From Mycobacteriales bacterium (lineage in GTDB: Bacteria; Actinomycetota; Actinomycetes; Mycobacteriales; SCTD01), in the NCBI GenBank assembly GCA_040902655.1, contig JBBDWV010000005.1:62001-126000 (forward strand): a stretch of DNA of 64,000 bases, in the 5' to 3' direction. The position numbers were made by a program, and so were the translations under genes. Positions 33,092-42,218 of this stretch are shown one piece after another (positions within the stretch are counted from its first letter, which is position 1; every line of letters starts with the position of its first letter). The notes under the pieces were generated by a model. The model was given only the letters and a program-made list of their open reading frames with translations. It did no database searches and was not told the origin of the DNA.

Positions 33092-34657
33092 ATGCCCACG
33101 AAGCACAGCTATGCCGACCTGCTCGAGGCCAACGCCTGGATCCGCAAGGCCAGCGACGCCTTCTACTTCCAGTGCACCGCCCGCACCGTGCAGGAGTCCA
33201 AGCTCTTCCCGGTCAACCCCTACATCGCGCTGTCGTACCTCAACGCGTGGTACCGCTACCCCGACCTCTTCCGCAAGATCGAGGCAGCGATGCCGGCGGA
33301 GGAGATCGGCGACTACGCGCGCGAGCGGTCCACCTCGGCGAACATCATCACCAACGGCATTATCGAGCAGTTCTACCTCGGTGGCCGGCAGATGCTCATG
33401 GACATGGGGATGCTCAAGCCGACGGATGCGCTCGACGACGTCATGTACGTCCTCGACTTCACGCGCCGGCTGAACCTCAGCTACCACCGCAACCACGCGC
33501 ACATCCTGCCGACCGACGCGGGCCTGTCGGCGCAGCTGCTGCCCGAGCGTCAGGTGCAGGTGTTCGAGGCCGACGCGCTCGGCACCAAGCCGGGCGACAA
33601 GCTGCACACCGCGGTCGCGCAGTTCCTGGCCGCCGTGAGCCAGTACGCCTTCCTGAAGAACTCCGAGTGCCGCCTGGGCATCCACAACTCCGGCCCCTAC
33701 AAGGTGGCGCAGGGCGAGATGCTCGTGCGCGAGTTCGTCGACCTGGCCGAGAGCGACCTGCCCTGGCTGGACGGGGTGGCGGCCGACGTCGAGCTCAACA
33801 ACATCACGATGCCGGTGTTCATGAAGGACACCCACTTCAACATCGTGGACGACTGGGCCAGCTTCGAGGCCCAGCCCAGCTACAACCACGACAACATGTA
33901 CGCCGTCGGGCTGTACACCTCCGACTACCTCTCGGACGGGTACCTCCCGGTGCACATGGACAGCGCCTCTGAGCTGGCCGACTACCTGGACCACCTGCGA
34001 GACAGCATCCATGCGGCGACGCAGGGGCTGTGGAAGCAGGTCGCCGGCTGGTCCCGTGACCAGATGATCGATTCCGGCCTGCTGGTGTACTACAACGTGC
34101 CCAAGGACCTCGCGCACATCGCGGGCGTCTACGACCAGCAGGACTGGTACACCGTCGAGGACCGCGTGCAGCGGTTCAAGCCGATGTTCAACGACGAGTA
34201 CGGCAACCACCTCATCGCCGAGCTCGTCGGGTACATCTCGCTGCGGTCGCAGCAGGGCAACGAGTACCACATGGCGAAGGGGTCGAACGCCCGCGGCGAC
34301 ATGTGGTCGACCATCCCGTACAGCGTGCTCGGGGACGACGAGTGGACCGAGAGCGTCGGCCCGATCCGCGGCGGCAGCACGTCGCTGCCGCAGAAGACGG
34401 CGCTGTACACCACGACTCAGGGCAAGCTCACCCAGGAGCAGTGCAACGAGGCGGCCAGGGCGCTGCGGGTGCCGACGCTCGAGGACGGCTTGCGCCACCT
34501 CGACGACACGTGGGTGAAGAACCACCCGGACGACCCCCGGGTGCACGAGCTGTACCGCCGCACTCAGGCGAACTCCTTCGCGCTCAAGGACCAGGGCGCC
34601 GGGCTGCTGCGCGAGGACGTCCTGCGGCTCCGCAAGGGGGCCGGCCGGGAGGAGTGA
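33092..34657 (+). CDS. large conserved-looking protein of unknown family
   Basis: 521 aa from ATG 33092, 13 nt after the swivel gene. I do not recognise the family. It is acidic and soluble, with no signal or membrane segment. Striking stretches include NIITNGIIEQFYLGG, YHRNHAHILPTDAG, YNHDNMYAVGLYTSDYL and a Ser/Gln-rich SLRSQQGNEYHMAKG. It has clustered His, Tyr and Asp residues and few low-complexity segments, so it reads as a real enzyme. The linkage to a phospho-His carrier recalls the 70-kDa subunit of phenylphosphate synthase, where a swivel histidine is joined to a large substrate-binding part; here the two would be split (inference). Confidence 0.7.
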   Translation: MPTKHSYADLLEANAWIRKASDAFYFQCTARTVQESKLFPVNPYIALSYLNAWYRYPDLFRKIEAAMPAEEIGDYARERSTSANIITNGIIEQFYLGGRQMLMDMGMLKPTDALDDVMYVLDFTRRLNLSYHRNHAHILPTDAGLSAQLLPERQVQVFEADALGTKPGDKLHTAVAQFLAAVSQYAFLKNSECRLGIHNSGPYKVAQGEMLVREFVDLAESDLPWLDGVAADVELNNITMPVFMKDTHFNIVDDWASFEAQPSYNHDNMYAVGLYTSDYLSDGYLPVHMDSASELADYLDHLRDSIHAATQGLWKQVAGWSRDQMIDSGLLVYYNVPKDLAHIAGVYDQQDWYTVEDRVQRFKPMFNDEYGNHLIAELVGYISLRSQQGNEYHMAKGSNARGDMWSTIPYSVLGDDEWTESVGPIRGGSTSLPQKTALYTTTQGKLTQEQCNEAARALRVPTLEDGLRHLDDTWVKNHPDDPRVHELYRRTQANSFALKDQGAGLLREDVLRLRKGAGREE

Positions 34658-34669
34658 GCGACGCGCAGT

Positions 34670-34696
34670 GGGCCCGCACCGCACCGGTGCGGGCCC
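34670..34696. terminator. hairpin between convergent operons
   Basis: A perfect 12-bp stem (34670-34681 with 34685-34696) and a 3-nt loop, 12 nt after the unknown gene and before the convergent HAD gene. It could stop transcription from both sides. Confidence 0.7.
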
Positions 34697-34763
34697 TCGG
34701 CGCGTCCGTGGGGCCCTGGGTCTCTCGGCCCGAGACGTGTGCGGGCCGTCGGCGTGCGTAGCC

Positions 34764-35447
34764 TCAGCGCAGCAGGCGGTGCCGAACCAGTGCGGCGCGG
34801 AGCTCGTCAAACGAGCCGACGACGTCGTCGGCTCCGGCAGCCCGTAGCGCCTCCGCGTCGCTGGAGCCCCACGTGACGCCGATGGAGGCGACGCCGGCGG
34901 CGCGACCGGTCGCGATGTCGACGCCGGTGTCGCCCACCATCACGGCCGCGTCGGCCGCGACGTCGAGAGCCTCGAGCACCTGGTGCACCGCCTGCGGGTC
35001 GGGCTTGCCCCGGGCGACGTCCTCGGCACACGCCACAGCGCTCACGAGATGCGCCAGACGCCCGCGGTCGGCGTCGGCGACGTACCGGGCCCGCGCCTTG
35101 CTGGTCACCACGCCGACCGCGATCCCGCGCTCGTGCAGGTCCTCCAGCAGGGCGACCGCGCCCGGGAAGGGGCGGACGCCGTCGGTGGCGTGCCGCTCGT
35201 AGGCGGGTGTGAAGCCGTCCTCCAGCGCCCGAACGACCACCGGGTCGTCGGACAGGCGGGGGAACACCTCGGTGCCACGGCGGCTCAGCACCAGCCGCAC
35301 GTCATCGTCGTCGAGCGGCCAGCGCCGACCGAGGTGCTCCTGCGTGACGTCATGCCAGGCCGCGACGAGCGCCTGCTTGCTGTCGACGATCGTGCCGTCC
35401 CAGTCGAACAGCGCCGCTCCGGCCCACCTCCGGGTCGCGTCGGTCAT
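34764..35447 (-). CDS. HAD-superfamily phosphatase (phosphoglycolate-phosphatase-like)
   Basis: 227 aa. HAD motif I is FDWDGTIVD (nucleophile Asp), motif II VVTSKARAR (Thr/Ser), motif III the Lys of ARGKPDPQAV and motif IV VMVGDTGVD. The cap domain lies between I and II. It is the last gene of the seven-gene minus operon, coupled to carboxyltransferase copy 2 by ATGA. As the third phosphatase in the cluster it may recycle a phosphorylated dead-end product. Confidence 0.85.
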   Translation of the reverse strand: MTDATRRWAGAALFDWDGTIVDSKQALVAAWHDVTQEHLGRRWPLDDDDVRLVLSRRGTEVFPRLSDDPVVVRALEDGFTPAYERHATDGVRPFPGAVALLEDLHERGIAVGVVTSKARARYVADADRGRLAHLVSAVACAEDVARGKPDPQAVHQVLEALDVAADAAVMVGDTGVDIATGRAAGVASIGVTWGSSDAEALRAAGADDVVGSFDELRAALVRHRLLR

Positions 35448-36901
35448 GACCGGCGCAACTCGAGGTCCATGCTCTCGGTGACGACCCGGACGTACGGCGT
35501 CCGCGTCGCGGCGAGCAGCGCGCGCACCTCGTCGACCTCCGGCGACGCGAGCGGGAAGTCCCGGCGGACCGGCCCGGCGGCGCGCATCGCGGCCAGAGCC
35601 GGCTCCGGCAGCAGCGCCCGCAGCACGAGCTCGTCGCCGTCGGTCGTGCCGTGCCGCTTCTGCAGCTCCTCCAGCGTCGGCTGCTCGGGCGGGTTGTCGA
35701 CGACGCGCTGCGCGCGCGGCGCCGCCATGATCCGGTCGAGGACATCCTGGTCGACCGGGGCCGGTGGCGTGCCGTAGTGCCCGGCGGCGTAGCCGATCAC
35801 CTCGTCCGGGACGTGGCTGTACCGGCTGCCGGTGACGATGTTGAGGACGGCCTGCGTACCGACCAGCTGGCTCAGCGGCGTCGCCATGACCGGGTAACCG
35901 AGCTCGCGCCGGACGGCCGCGGTCTCCTCGAGCACCTCGTCGAGCCGGTGGTCCATGCCGTGCTGCGTCAGCTGGGCCTTGAGCGTGCCGACCATGCCGC
36001 CCGGGACCTGGTGCGTGGTGTTGAACAGGTCGTACTCGCTGACCTGGTCGACCAGATAGCCGACGGCCGTCCCGACGGCCCGCATGTGCTCGGCGACCGG
36101 CGGCAGCAGCGCCGTGTCGATCGAGTGCATGCAGCCCACCATCTCGAGGTTGCGCACGACGCTCTCGGTCGACGGGACGGAGGGTCCGTTGGCCATCGGC
36201 CGGCTGGCGGTGTGCAGGATCGTGACGCCGTGCCGGACGGACTCGGCGTAGGCCAGGCCGGACAGCCCCATGAGGTTGTTGGAGTGGAACTCGACCGGCT
36301 TGCCCCCGGCGGCGTCGACGATCGTCGGCACCAGCGTGCGGAGCCGGTCGACGTGCAGGCTCCCGGCCGTGTCGTAGAACAGGATCGTGTCGATCTCGGG
36401 CACCGCCGCCATCTCCGCCGTCCGTGCCGCGAAGTACTCATCGGTGTGCACCGGCGACATCGTGTAGAAGACGGTCCCGGCGATCTCCGAGCCATACTCC
36501 TTGGCCACCCGGCCGAGCCGAGCGAAGTTCTGCACCCCGTACAGCACGTCGTAGATCCAGAAGGACCGGACGCCGTGCTCGTTGAGCCGGCGCATCCACA
36601 GGTCCATGAGTGCGTCCGGCGTCACGCCGAACGAGACCGCCGCGTTCCCCCGCATCCCGCCGCGCATCGGGGTCCGCCGGATCCGCTCCCGAACGAGGTC
36701 GAGCCCCTCCCATGGGTTCTCGCGGCAGTACTTCACGAGCACCTCGAACATCGAGCTGCCCGCATAGTCGATGACGCGGAAACCGGTCTGGTCGAGCAGG
36801 TGGGCGACCGGCAGGGCCATGCCCGCCTGCATCCGCATCCCCCACAGGCTCTGCTGGCCGTCGCGCAGCGTCGTGTCGAGGATCTCCACGTCAGTGGTCA
36901 T
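35444..36901 (-). CDS. biotin-dependent carboxyltransferase-like protein (HMGL/PycB fold, copy 2)
   Basis: 485 aa from ATG 36901, overlapping the CoA-ligase stop by 11 nt. The start LDTTLRDGQQSLWGMRM is nearly identical to copy 1 and the domain order is the same. The carbamyl-Lys position is Tyr176 (ILFYDTAG), and the metal HxH has become HSN (His206, Asn208). It is therefore more degenerate than copy 1 and may be the non-catalytic or substrate-binding half of a heteromer with it. Confidence 0.82.
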   Translation of the reverse strand: MTTDVEILDTTLRDGQQSLWGMRMQAGMALPVAHLLDQTGFRVIDYAGSSMFEVLVKYCRENPWEGLDLVRERIRRTPMRGGMRGNAAVSFGVTPDALMDLWMRRLNEHGVRSFWIYDVLYGVQNFARLGRVAKEYGSEIAGTVFYTMSPVHTDEYFAARTAEMAAVPEIDTILFYDTAGSLHVDRLRTLVPTIVDAAGGKPVEFHSNNLMGLSGLAYAESVRHGVTILHTASRPMANGPSVPSTESVVRNLEMVGCMHSIDTALLPPVAEHMRAVGTAVGYLVDQVSEYDLFNTTHQVPGGMVGTLKAQLTQHGMDHRLDEVLEETAAVRRELGYPVMATPLSQLVGTQAVLNIVTGSRYSHVPDEVIGYAAGHYGTPPAPVDQDVLDRIMAAPRAQRVVDNPPEQPTLEELQKRHGTTDGDELVLRALLPEPALAAMRAAGPVRRDFPLASPEVDEVRALLAATRTPYVRVVTESMDLELRRS

Positions 36902-38447
36902 CAGCGTCCTGTCCGTCGGCGGCGGGCACCTGGCCGCGCAGCGCTGTCTTGAGCACCTTGCCGGCGGCGTTGCGCGGGAGCGCCTCCACCACCACGTACT
37001 GCGTCGGCCGCTTGTGTCGGGCGATCGACGCGAGGCACCGCGCATCCAGGGCGTCGGTGTCGGGCTGCTGCACCGGCGTCGGCACGACGAACGCCACCAG
37101 CCGCTCCCCCCACTCGGCGTCGGGGACGCCGACGACCGCTGCCTCGGCGACGGCGGGGTCGTCCACCAGGACGTCCTCCACCTCGCGCGGGTAGACGTTG
37201 TAGCCGCCGGTGATGACGACGTCCTTGACCCGGTCGACCAGCGTCAGGTGCCCGGCTTCGTCGAACCGGCCGAGGTCTCCGGTGTGCAGCCATCCGCCGC
37301 GCAGCGTCTCCGCCGTGGCGTCCGGGCGTCCGAGGTAGCCAGTCATCACGGTCGGGCCGTCCACGACGACCTCGCCCACCTCACCGGGTGGGAGCGGGCG
37401 GTCATCGGCGTCGACGACGCGGACCCGGGTCGCCCACCGGGCGGTGCCGACGGAGCCGAGACGATCCGGCTCGTGGAGCGCGGCGGCCGTCGCGGCGGCC
37501 GGCATCGCCGTGATCGTGCACGGGCTCTCGCCCTGCCCGTAGCCGTTCCACAGCCGGGGACCCAGAGCCGCGAGGCCGCGGCGCAGGTCGTCGCCGAGCA
37601 CCGGCGCGGCGCCGACGAGGACGGTGCCGAGCCGGTCGACCGCCGACGGCACCGGCGCCCGCTCCACCGCGGCGGTGAGCCGGCGGAGCAGCACCGGCGG
37701 GAGGAAGAAGCTGGATCGATCCTGCCGGCCCACCAGGTCGAACAGCTCGGCCGCGTCGAAGCCCGCCGAGACCGGCAGCACCTGCGTGGCGCCCCGGGCG
37801 AGGAACGGCAGGGCGAACAGCCCGGAGGCGTGGCTGAGCGCGGCGACGTGCACGAACGTGTCGCGCGCGCCGACGTCGGCGACGTCGGCATAGTAGGCCG
37901 CGCTCATCGCGAGCAGATTGCCGTGGCTGAGCCGGGCGCCCTTGGCCTGACCGGTCGTCCCGGAGGTGTAGAAGATCCACGCGTCGTCCACGGCGCTGCG
38001 GCGGACCGGCTCGATCGGCTCGGCGGACGCCGTGGCGCGCTCGTCGTCCGCACCGACGACCAGCAGTCGCGTCCGCGGTGCGAGCAGCGGGGCCAGGTCC
38101 CCGGCGAGGTCGTCGGTCGCCACGCACAGCGGTGCGCTGCAGTCGGCCAGCAGCGCCGCCGCCTCGCGGGCGTGCAGCCGGCCGCTCACCGGCACGGCGA
38201 CCGCGCCGGCGTGCCAGATCGCCAGCAGCCACTCGAGGTACTCGGGGCAGTTCGCGGCGACGAGCGCGACGCGGTCGCCCGGGCGGATACCGAACGTCGT
38301 ACCCAGGGCGCCGGCGCGCCGCGCGACGGCGCCGGCCAACCCGGCCCAGGAGCGCACCGGCCGGTCGCCGAGGAGCACCGCTGGCGCGTCGCCGCGTGCG
38401 CGCGCCGGGCCGTCGAGCAGCAGCGCGAGGTTCGCGGAACCGCTCAT
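36891..38447 (-). CDS. AMP-forming acyl-CoA ligase (copy 2)
   Basis: 518 aa. The motifs FYTSGTTGQAKGA, NGYGQGES and TGDLGRFDEAG and the C-terminal PRNAAGKVLKTAL are all intact. It resembles copy 1 in design but differs considerably in sequence, so the two probably take different acids. Coupled to the biotin carboxylase by ATGA. A likely substrate is the acid released by carboxylation. Confidence 0.9.
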   Translation of the reverse strand: MSGSANLALLLDGPARARGDAPAVLLGDRPVRSWAGLAGAVARRAGALGTTFGIRPGDRVALVAANCPEYLEWLLAIWHAGAVAVPVSGRLHAREAAALLADCSAPLCVATDDLAGDLAPLLAPRTRLLVVGADDERATASAEPIEPVRRSAVDDAWIFYTSGTTGQAKGARLSHGNLLAMSAAYYADVADVGARDTFVHVAALSHASGLFALPFLARGATQVLPVSAGFDAAELFDLVGRQDRSSFFLPPVLLRRLTAAVERAPVPSAVDRLGTVLVGAAPVLGDDLRRGLAALGPRLWNGYGQGESPCTITAMPAAATAAALHEPDRLGSVGTARWATRVRVVDADDRPLPPGEVGEVVVDGPTVMTGYLGRPDATAETLRGGWLHTGDLGRFDEAGHLTLVDRVKDVVITGGYNVYPREVEDVLVDDPAVAEAAVVGVPDAEWGERLVAFVVPTPVQQPDTDALDARCLASIARHKRPTQYVVVEALPRNAAGKVLKTALRGQVPAADGQDADDH

Positions 38448-39853
38448 ACCGCGGCGGGCACCGGCTGACCGGCTCGGGCGCCGCCGGTGCCCGCGTCCGC
38501 GGCAAGGGAGGGCATCAGGTCCTGCTCGACCCAGCGTGTGTGGTGCGTGCCGGCCCGGAAGTCGGCCGAGTCGATGACGGCGAGCAGCATCGGCACGGTC
38601 GTGGACACGCCCTCCACGACCAGGTGGCGCAGCCCCCGGTCGAGCCGGCGCAGCGCCTGCTCGCGGTCGGTTCCGTGGGCGATGACCTTCGCGAGCAGCG
38701 AGTCGTAGTGCGGGGGGATGCGGTAGCCGCCGAAGCAGTGCGTGTCGATCCGCAGTCCCCCGCCGACCGGTTCCACCCAGCGCGTGACCGTGCCCGGACT
38801 CGGCGCGAATCCACGGCTCGGGTTTTCGGCGTTCACCCGGACCTCGACCGCGTGCCCGTCGAGCCGCACGTCGGACTGCCGGAACCGCAGCGGCTCGCCG
38901 CCGGCGATCTGCAGCTGCGCCCGCACGATGTCGATCCCGGTCACCATCTCCGTCACCGGGTGTTCGACCTGAACCCGGGTGTTGACCTCGAGGAACGCGT
39001 ACTGCCCCGTGTCGGCGTCGACGACGAACTCGACGGTCCCGGCCCCGACGTAGTCCAGGGCCCGGGCCAGCTCGACCGCCGCCTCGTGCAGCGACCGGCG
39101 CACCTCCACGGGCACGGACGTCGCCGGCGCCTCCTCCACCAGCTTCTGGTAGCGCCGCTGCGCGGAGCAGTCGCGTTCGCCGAGGTGGACCACGTTGCCG
39201 TGCTGGTCGGCGAGCACCTGCACCTCGACGTGCCGGGCCCGGGTGATGAACCGCTCCAGGTACATCCGCCCGTCGCCGAATGCCGCCTGCGCCTCGCGGC
39301 TGGCGTTCTCGAAGGACTGCGCGAGCCCCTCAGGCCCCTCGACGAGCACCATGCCGCGCCCGCCGCCACCGGCCGCGGCCTTGAGTACTACGGGGTAGCC
39401 GACCCGGTCGGCGATCTCCTGTGCGGTCGTGGCGTCGTCGATCGTGTCGCTGCCCGCGCCGACCGGGATGCCGAGCGACGCGGCGATCCGGCGGGCAGCG
39501 GCCTTGTCCCCACCGCGCCGGATCGTGTCGGCCGACGGGCCGACGAAGGCCAGCCCGTTCTCCGCGCACGCCTCCGGCAGCTCCGGGCGCTCGGAGAGGA
39601 ACCCGTAGCCGGGATGGATGGCGTCGCAGCCGGTGCCCAGCGCGGCCGCGACGACGCGGCCGACGTCGAGGTAGCTCGAGGAGGCGGCGGCCGGACCGAT
39701 GCAGACGGCGCGGTCGGCGACGAGCGCGGCGCGCGAGTCGCGATCGACCTCGGAGACCACGACGACGCTCTCGATGCCCTCGTCGGCGCAGGCACGGATG
39801 ACACGGACGGCGATCTCGCCACGGTTGGCGACAAGGACACGGCGCAGCGACAT
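38444..39853 (-). CDS. biotin carboxylase subunit
   Basis: 469 aa from ATG 39853. LVANRGEIAVRVIR at the start, HPGYGFLSE, the ATP-grasp Gly loop AGGGGRGM, the QKLVEEAPA segment and the bicarbonate-site EVNTRVQVEHPVTE are intact. It carboxylates biotin on the carrier protein using ATP and bicarbonate. It is the single carboxylase for two carriers and two carboxyltransferases, and a complete free-standing subunit like AccC, starting 5 nt past the end of the BCCP copy 2 gene. Confidence 0.93.
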   Translation of the reverse strand: MSLRRVLVANRGEIAVRVIRACADEGIESVVVVSEVDRDSRAALVADRAVCIGPAAASSSYLDVGRVVAAALGTGCDAIHPGYGFLSERPELPEACAENGLAFVGPSADTIRRGGDKAAARRIAASLGIPVGAGSDTIDDATTAQEIADRVGYPVVLKAAAGGGGRGMVLVEGPEGLAQSFENASREAQAAFGDGRMYLERFITRARHVEVQVLADQHGNVVHLGERDCSAQRRYQKLVEEAPATSVPVEVRRSLHEAAVELARALDYVGAGTVEFVVDADTGQYAFLEVNTRVQVEHPVTEMVTGIDIVRAQLQIAGGEPLRFRQSDVRLDGHAVEVRVNAENPSRGFAPSPGTVTRWVEPVGGGLRIDTHCFGGYRIPPHYDSLLAKVIAHGTDREQALRRLDRGLRHLVVEGVSTTVPMLLAVIDSADFRAGTHHTRWVEQDLMPSLAADAGTGGARAGQPVPAAV

Positions 39854-39858
39854 GCGGG

Positions 39859-40434
39859 TCAGGCCTCCTTCTCGATGACGAACAGCGCCTGACCGTGCTC
39901 CACCATCGCGCCGTTCTCGATCTCGACGGAGCGGACCGTGCCGGTCACTCCTGCCTGGACGTGGTTGAACAGCTTCATCACCTCCACGATGCAGACCGGG
40001 TCGTCCGGCTCGACACGCTGCCCGATCTCGACGAACGGCGGGGCGGACGGGTCGGGAGCGCGCCAGAACAGCCCGACGCTTGGCGCGGTCACCCGGTGGG
40101 TGCCCGTCGTGTTCTCCAGGAGCGCCTCGGACCGGCGCTCCGCCGCCTCGACGGCGGCTACCGAGGCGACCTCGGCGGGGGCTCCGACGGCTCCTTCCTC
40201 GACGGGCGGTGGCAGCCGCGCGGCGTCGACGCCCGCAAGCGGCGGCGCCGGGAGGTCGCCGGGCTCCGCCGCCGCTGAGCGGCCCCCCGCCCCTGCGATC
40301 TCGCTGCCGGCCGGCGGCCGCCCGGTCTTGCTGAGCTGCACCTGCTCGCCAGCGAGGCTGAGCCGCATCTCGTCCCACGCGGAAGCGTCGAACGCGGCCA
40401 GGAGCGCCTGCAGGTCGCTCGCCGTCAGGCTCAT
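39859..40434 (-). CDS. biotin carboxyl carrier protein (copy 2)
   Basis: 191 aa from ATG 40434 of an ATGA overlap with the dikinase-like gene. The N-terminal helix SDLQALLAAFDAS parallels copy 1; an Ala/Pro-rich linker leads to FWRAPDP and EVMKLF, with Lys154 as the biotin site. Copy 1 and copy 2 share the same architecture, which fits two alternative or cooperating carboxyltransferases. Confidence 0.9.
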   Translation of the reverse strand: MSLTASDLQALLAAFDASAWDEMRLSLAGEQVQLSKTGRPPAGSEIAGAGGRSAAAEPGDLPAPPLAGVDAARLPPPVEEGAVGAPAEVASVAAVEAAERRSEALLENTTGTHRVTAPSVGLFWRAPDPSAPPFVEIGQRVEPDDPVCIVEVMKLFNHVQAGVTGTVRSVEIENGAMVEHGQALFVIEKEA

Positions 40435-42218
40435 GCCGCGGCCTCGCGGCGGCGGGCGTCGGCGTGCAGGAGGTGCAGCAGCAGGACGAGCGGGGGCTGC
40501 CCGGGGCACGTGACGACGGTGCGCACGCCCGAGTCGAGCACAGCGTCGGCACCCGCGGGGCAGGCCAGGATCGAGCCGCGCACGCTGCGGTTGCCGGCGA
40601 TCGCCTCGACGATCCGGGACCGGTCCGGTGCCTCGTCGGCGGCCAGTGCGACCCCCGCAGCGTCGAGGTCACGCGTGCCGTCCTCCGGCTCCTCCACGAC
40701 CTGCACGGGGCTGGCCTCGCGGGCCCACTCGAGCAGGCGCGACAGCGACGGGTCGTCCTCGACCCGGACGGCCTCGGTCGGCAGGCGCCCGGCGTACACG
40801 ACGCCCTTGGTGGCGTCGACGGTGACCTCCCGGCCGGACCACCCGGCGGTGGCCCCGCTGCCGGCGCCCACCACGCACGGCCGGCCGAGCGCCCGCGTGA
40901 CGACGGCCGCGTGCGAGGTCGACCCGCCGAGCTCGGTGACGACGGCCCGCGCCGCGATCATCCCGGTGATGTCCTCCGGGCTCGTGGTCGGGCGGACGAG
41001 CACGACGTCGCGCCCCTCGGCGGCAGCCGCGGCGGCGGCCTCGCTGTCGGTGACCACGACGCCGGACGCGACCCCCGGGCAGGCCGGCTCCGCACGGGAG
41101 AGCACCTCGGCGGAGTCGGCGCCGCCGGCCAGCCGGGGCTGCAGCACCGAGGACACCTGCTCGGGCGTGACCCGCCGCAGGGCTGTCGCCCGGTCGACGG
41201 CCCCGGCCTCGGCGAAGTCGACCGCGGTACGCACGGCAGCGGCGGGTGACCGCTTGGCCGCCCGGGCCTGGAGCAGGAACAGCCGGCCGCGCTCGACGGT
41301 GAACTCGATGTCCTGGACGTCGCCGTGCTCGCGCTCGAGCGTGCGCCCGATTGAGAGCAGCTCGGCGTGCACGTCGGGGAGCTGCGCGGCCAAGTGGGCC
41401 AGCGTCTGGACGGCGTGCGTACCGCTCACCACGTCCTCGCCCTGTCCGCCGGGCAGCCACTCCCCGTAGGGCTCGGCTGCGCCGGTGAGCGGGTCACGCG
41501 TGAAGAAGACCCCGGTTCCCGACCCCTCGCCGAGGTTGCCGAACACCATGGCCTGCACGGTGACGGCGGTCCCGCCCTCCTCGCTGATCCCCCAGTGCTT
41601 GCGGTAGGCGACCGCACGCCGGCTGCGCCAGGAGTCGAAGACGGCGCTGATGGCCTGCCGCAGCTGCTCGAGCGGGTCACGCGGCACGTCCCGGCCGCAG
41701 TCCCCTCGGATCTCTGCGCGGGTGCGCTCGGCGTCGGAACCGGGTCCCGGCGCGTCCACGTCCGCACCGAGCACGATGCGGCCGAACTGCGAGCAGAACC
41801 GCGTGTGGGTGTCGCACGCGAAGTCCGGATCGCCCGACACCTGGGCCAGCGTGCGCTCCACCTCGTCGGTCATCCCGAGGTTGAGGACGGTGTCCATCAT
41901 CCCGGGCATGCTCACGGGAGCTCCGCTGCGGACGCTGACCAGCAGAGGCGCGGCGGGGTCGCCGAGCCGGCGCCCGGTCTCCTGCTCGAGGCGGCGCAGG
42001 CCCTCGAGCACCGCCTGCCACGTCTCGTCGTCCAACTGCCGGCCGTTCTCGTGGTAGCGGTGGCACTCGGTAACGGGCAGGACGAACGCCCCTGGCACCG
42101 GCAGCCCGAGCCGCCGCATGCGGACGATCCCCCACGCCTTGCCGCCGAGCACGTCCTTGCCCAGTGCGACGGACCCGTCGAGCAAGACGACGCGTTCCAC
42201 TGCCACGGTGGCCGTCAC
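40431..42218 (-). CDS. PPDK-like dikinase lacking the PEP/pyruvate barrel
   Basis: 595 aa from GTG 42218 (GTGA overlap with the small upstream gene). Residues 1-330 match the nucleotide-binding half of pyruvate phosphate dikinase: LGGKAWG, SVRSGAPVSMPGMMDTVLN, RFCSQFGR and GDVQDIEFT. The swivel domain follows with ELGGSTSHAAVV, catalytic His436. PPDK is about 870 aa because of a C-terminal PEP/pyruvate barrel; here only about 115 residues of unrelated sequence follow. ATP should phosphorylate His436, but the acceptor cannot be pyruvate bound in cis. By analogy with phenylphosphate synthase, phosphate may pass to an enol or phenol, or to the swivel protein at 32377. Confidence 0.85.
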   Translation of the reverse strand: MTATVAVERVVLLDGSVALGKDVLGGKAWGIVRMRRLGLPVPGAFVLPVTECHRYHENGRQLDDETWQAVLEGLRRLEQETGRRLGDPAAPLLVSVRSGAPVSMPGMMDTVLNLGMTDEVERTLAQVSGDPDFACDTHTRFCSQFGRIVLGADVDAPGPGSDAERTRAEIRGDCGRDVPRDPLEQLRQAISAVFDSWRSRRAVAYRKHWGISEEGGTAVTVQAMVFGNLGEGSGTGVFFTRDPLTGAAEPYGEWLPGGQGEDVVSGTHAVQTLAHLAAQLPDVHAELLSIGRTLEREHGDVQDIEFTVERGRLFLLQARAAKRSPAAAVRTAVDFAEAGAVDRATALRRVTPEQVSSVLQPRLAGGADSAEVLSRAEPACPGVASGVVVTDSEAAAAAAAEGRDVVLVRPTTSPEDITGMIAARAVVTELGGSTSHAAVVTRALGRPCVVGAGSGATAGWSGREVTVDATKGVVYAGRLPTEAVRVEDDPSLSRLLEWAREASPVQVVEEPEDGTRDLDAAGVALAADEAPDRSRIVEAIAGNRSVRGSILACPAGADAVLDSGVRTVVTCPGQPPLVLLLHLLHADARRREAAA

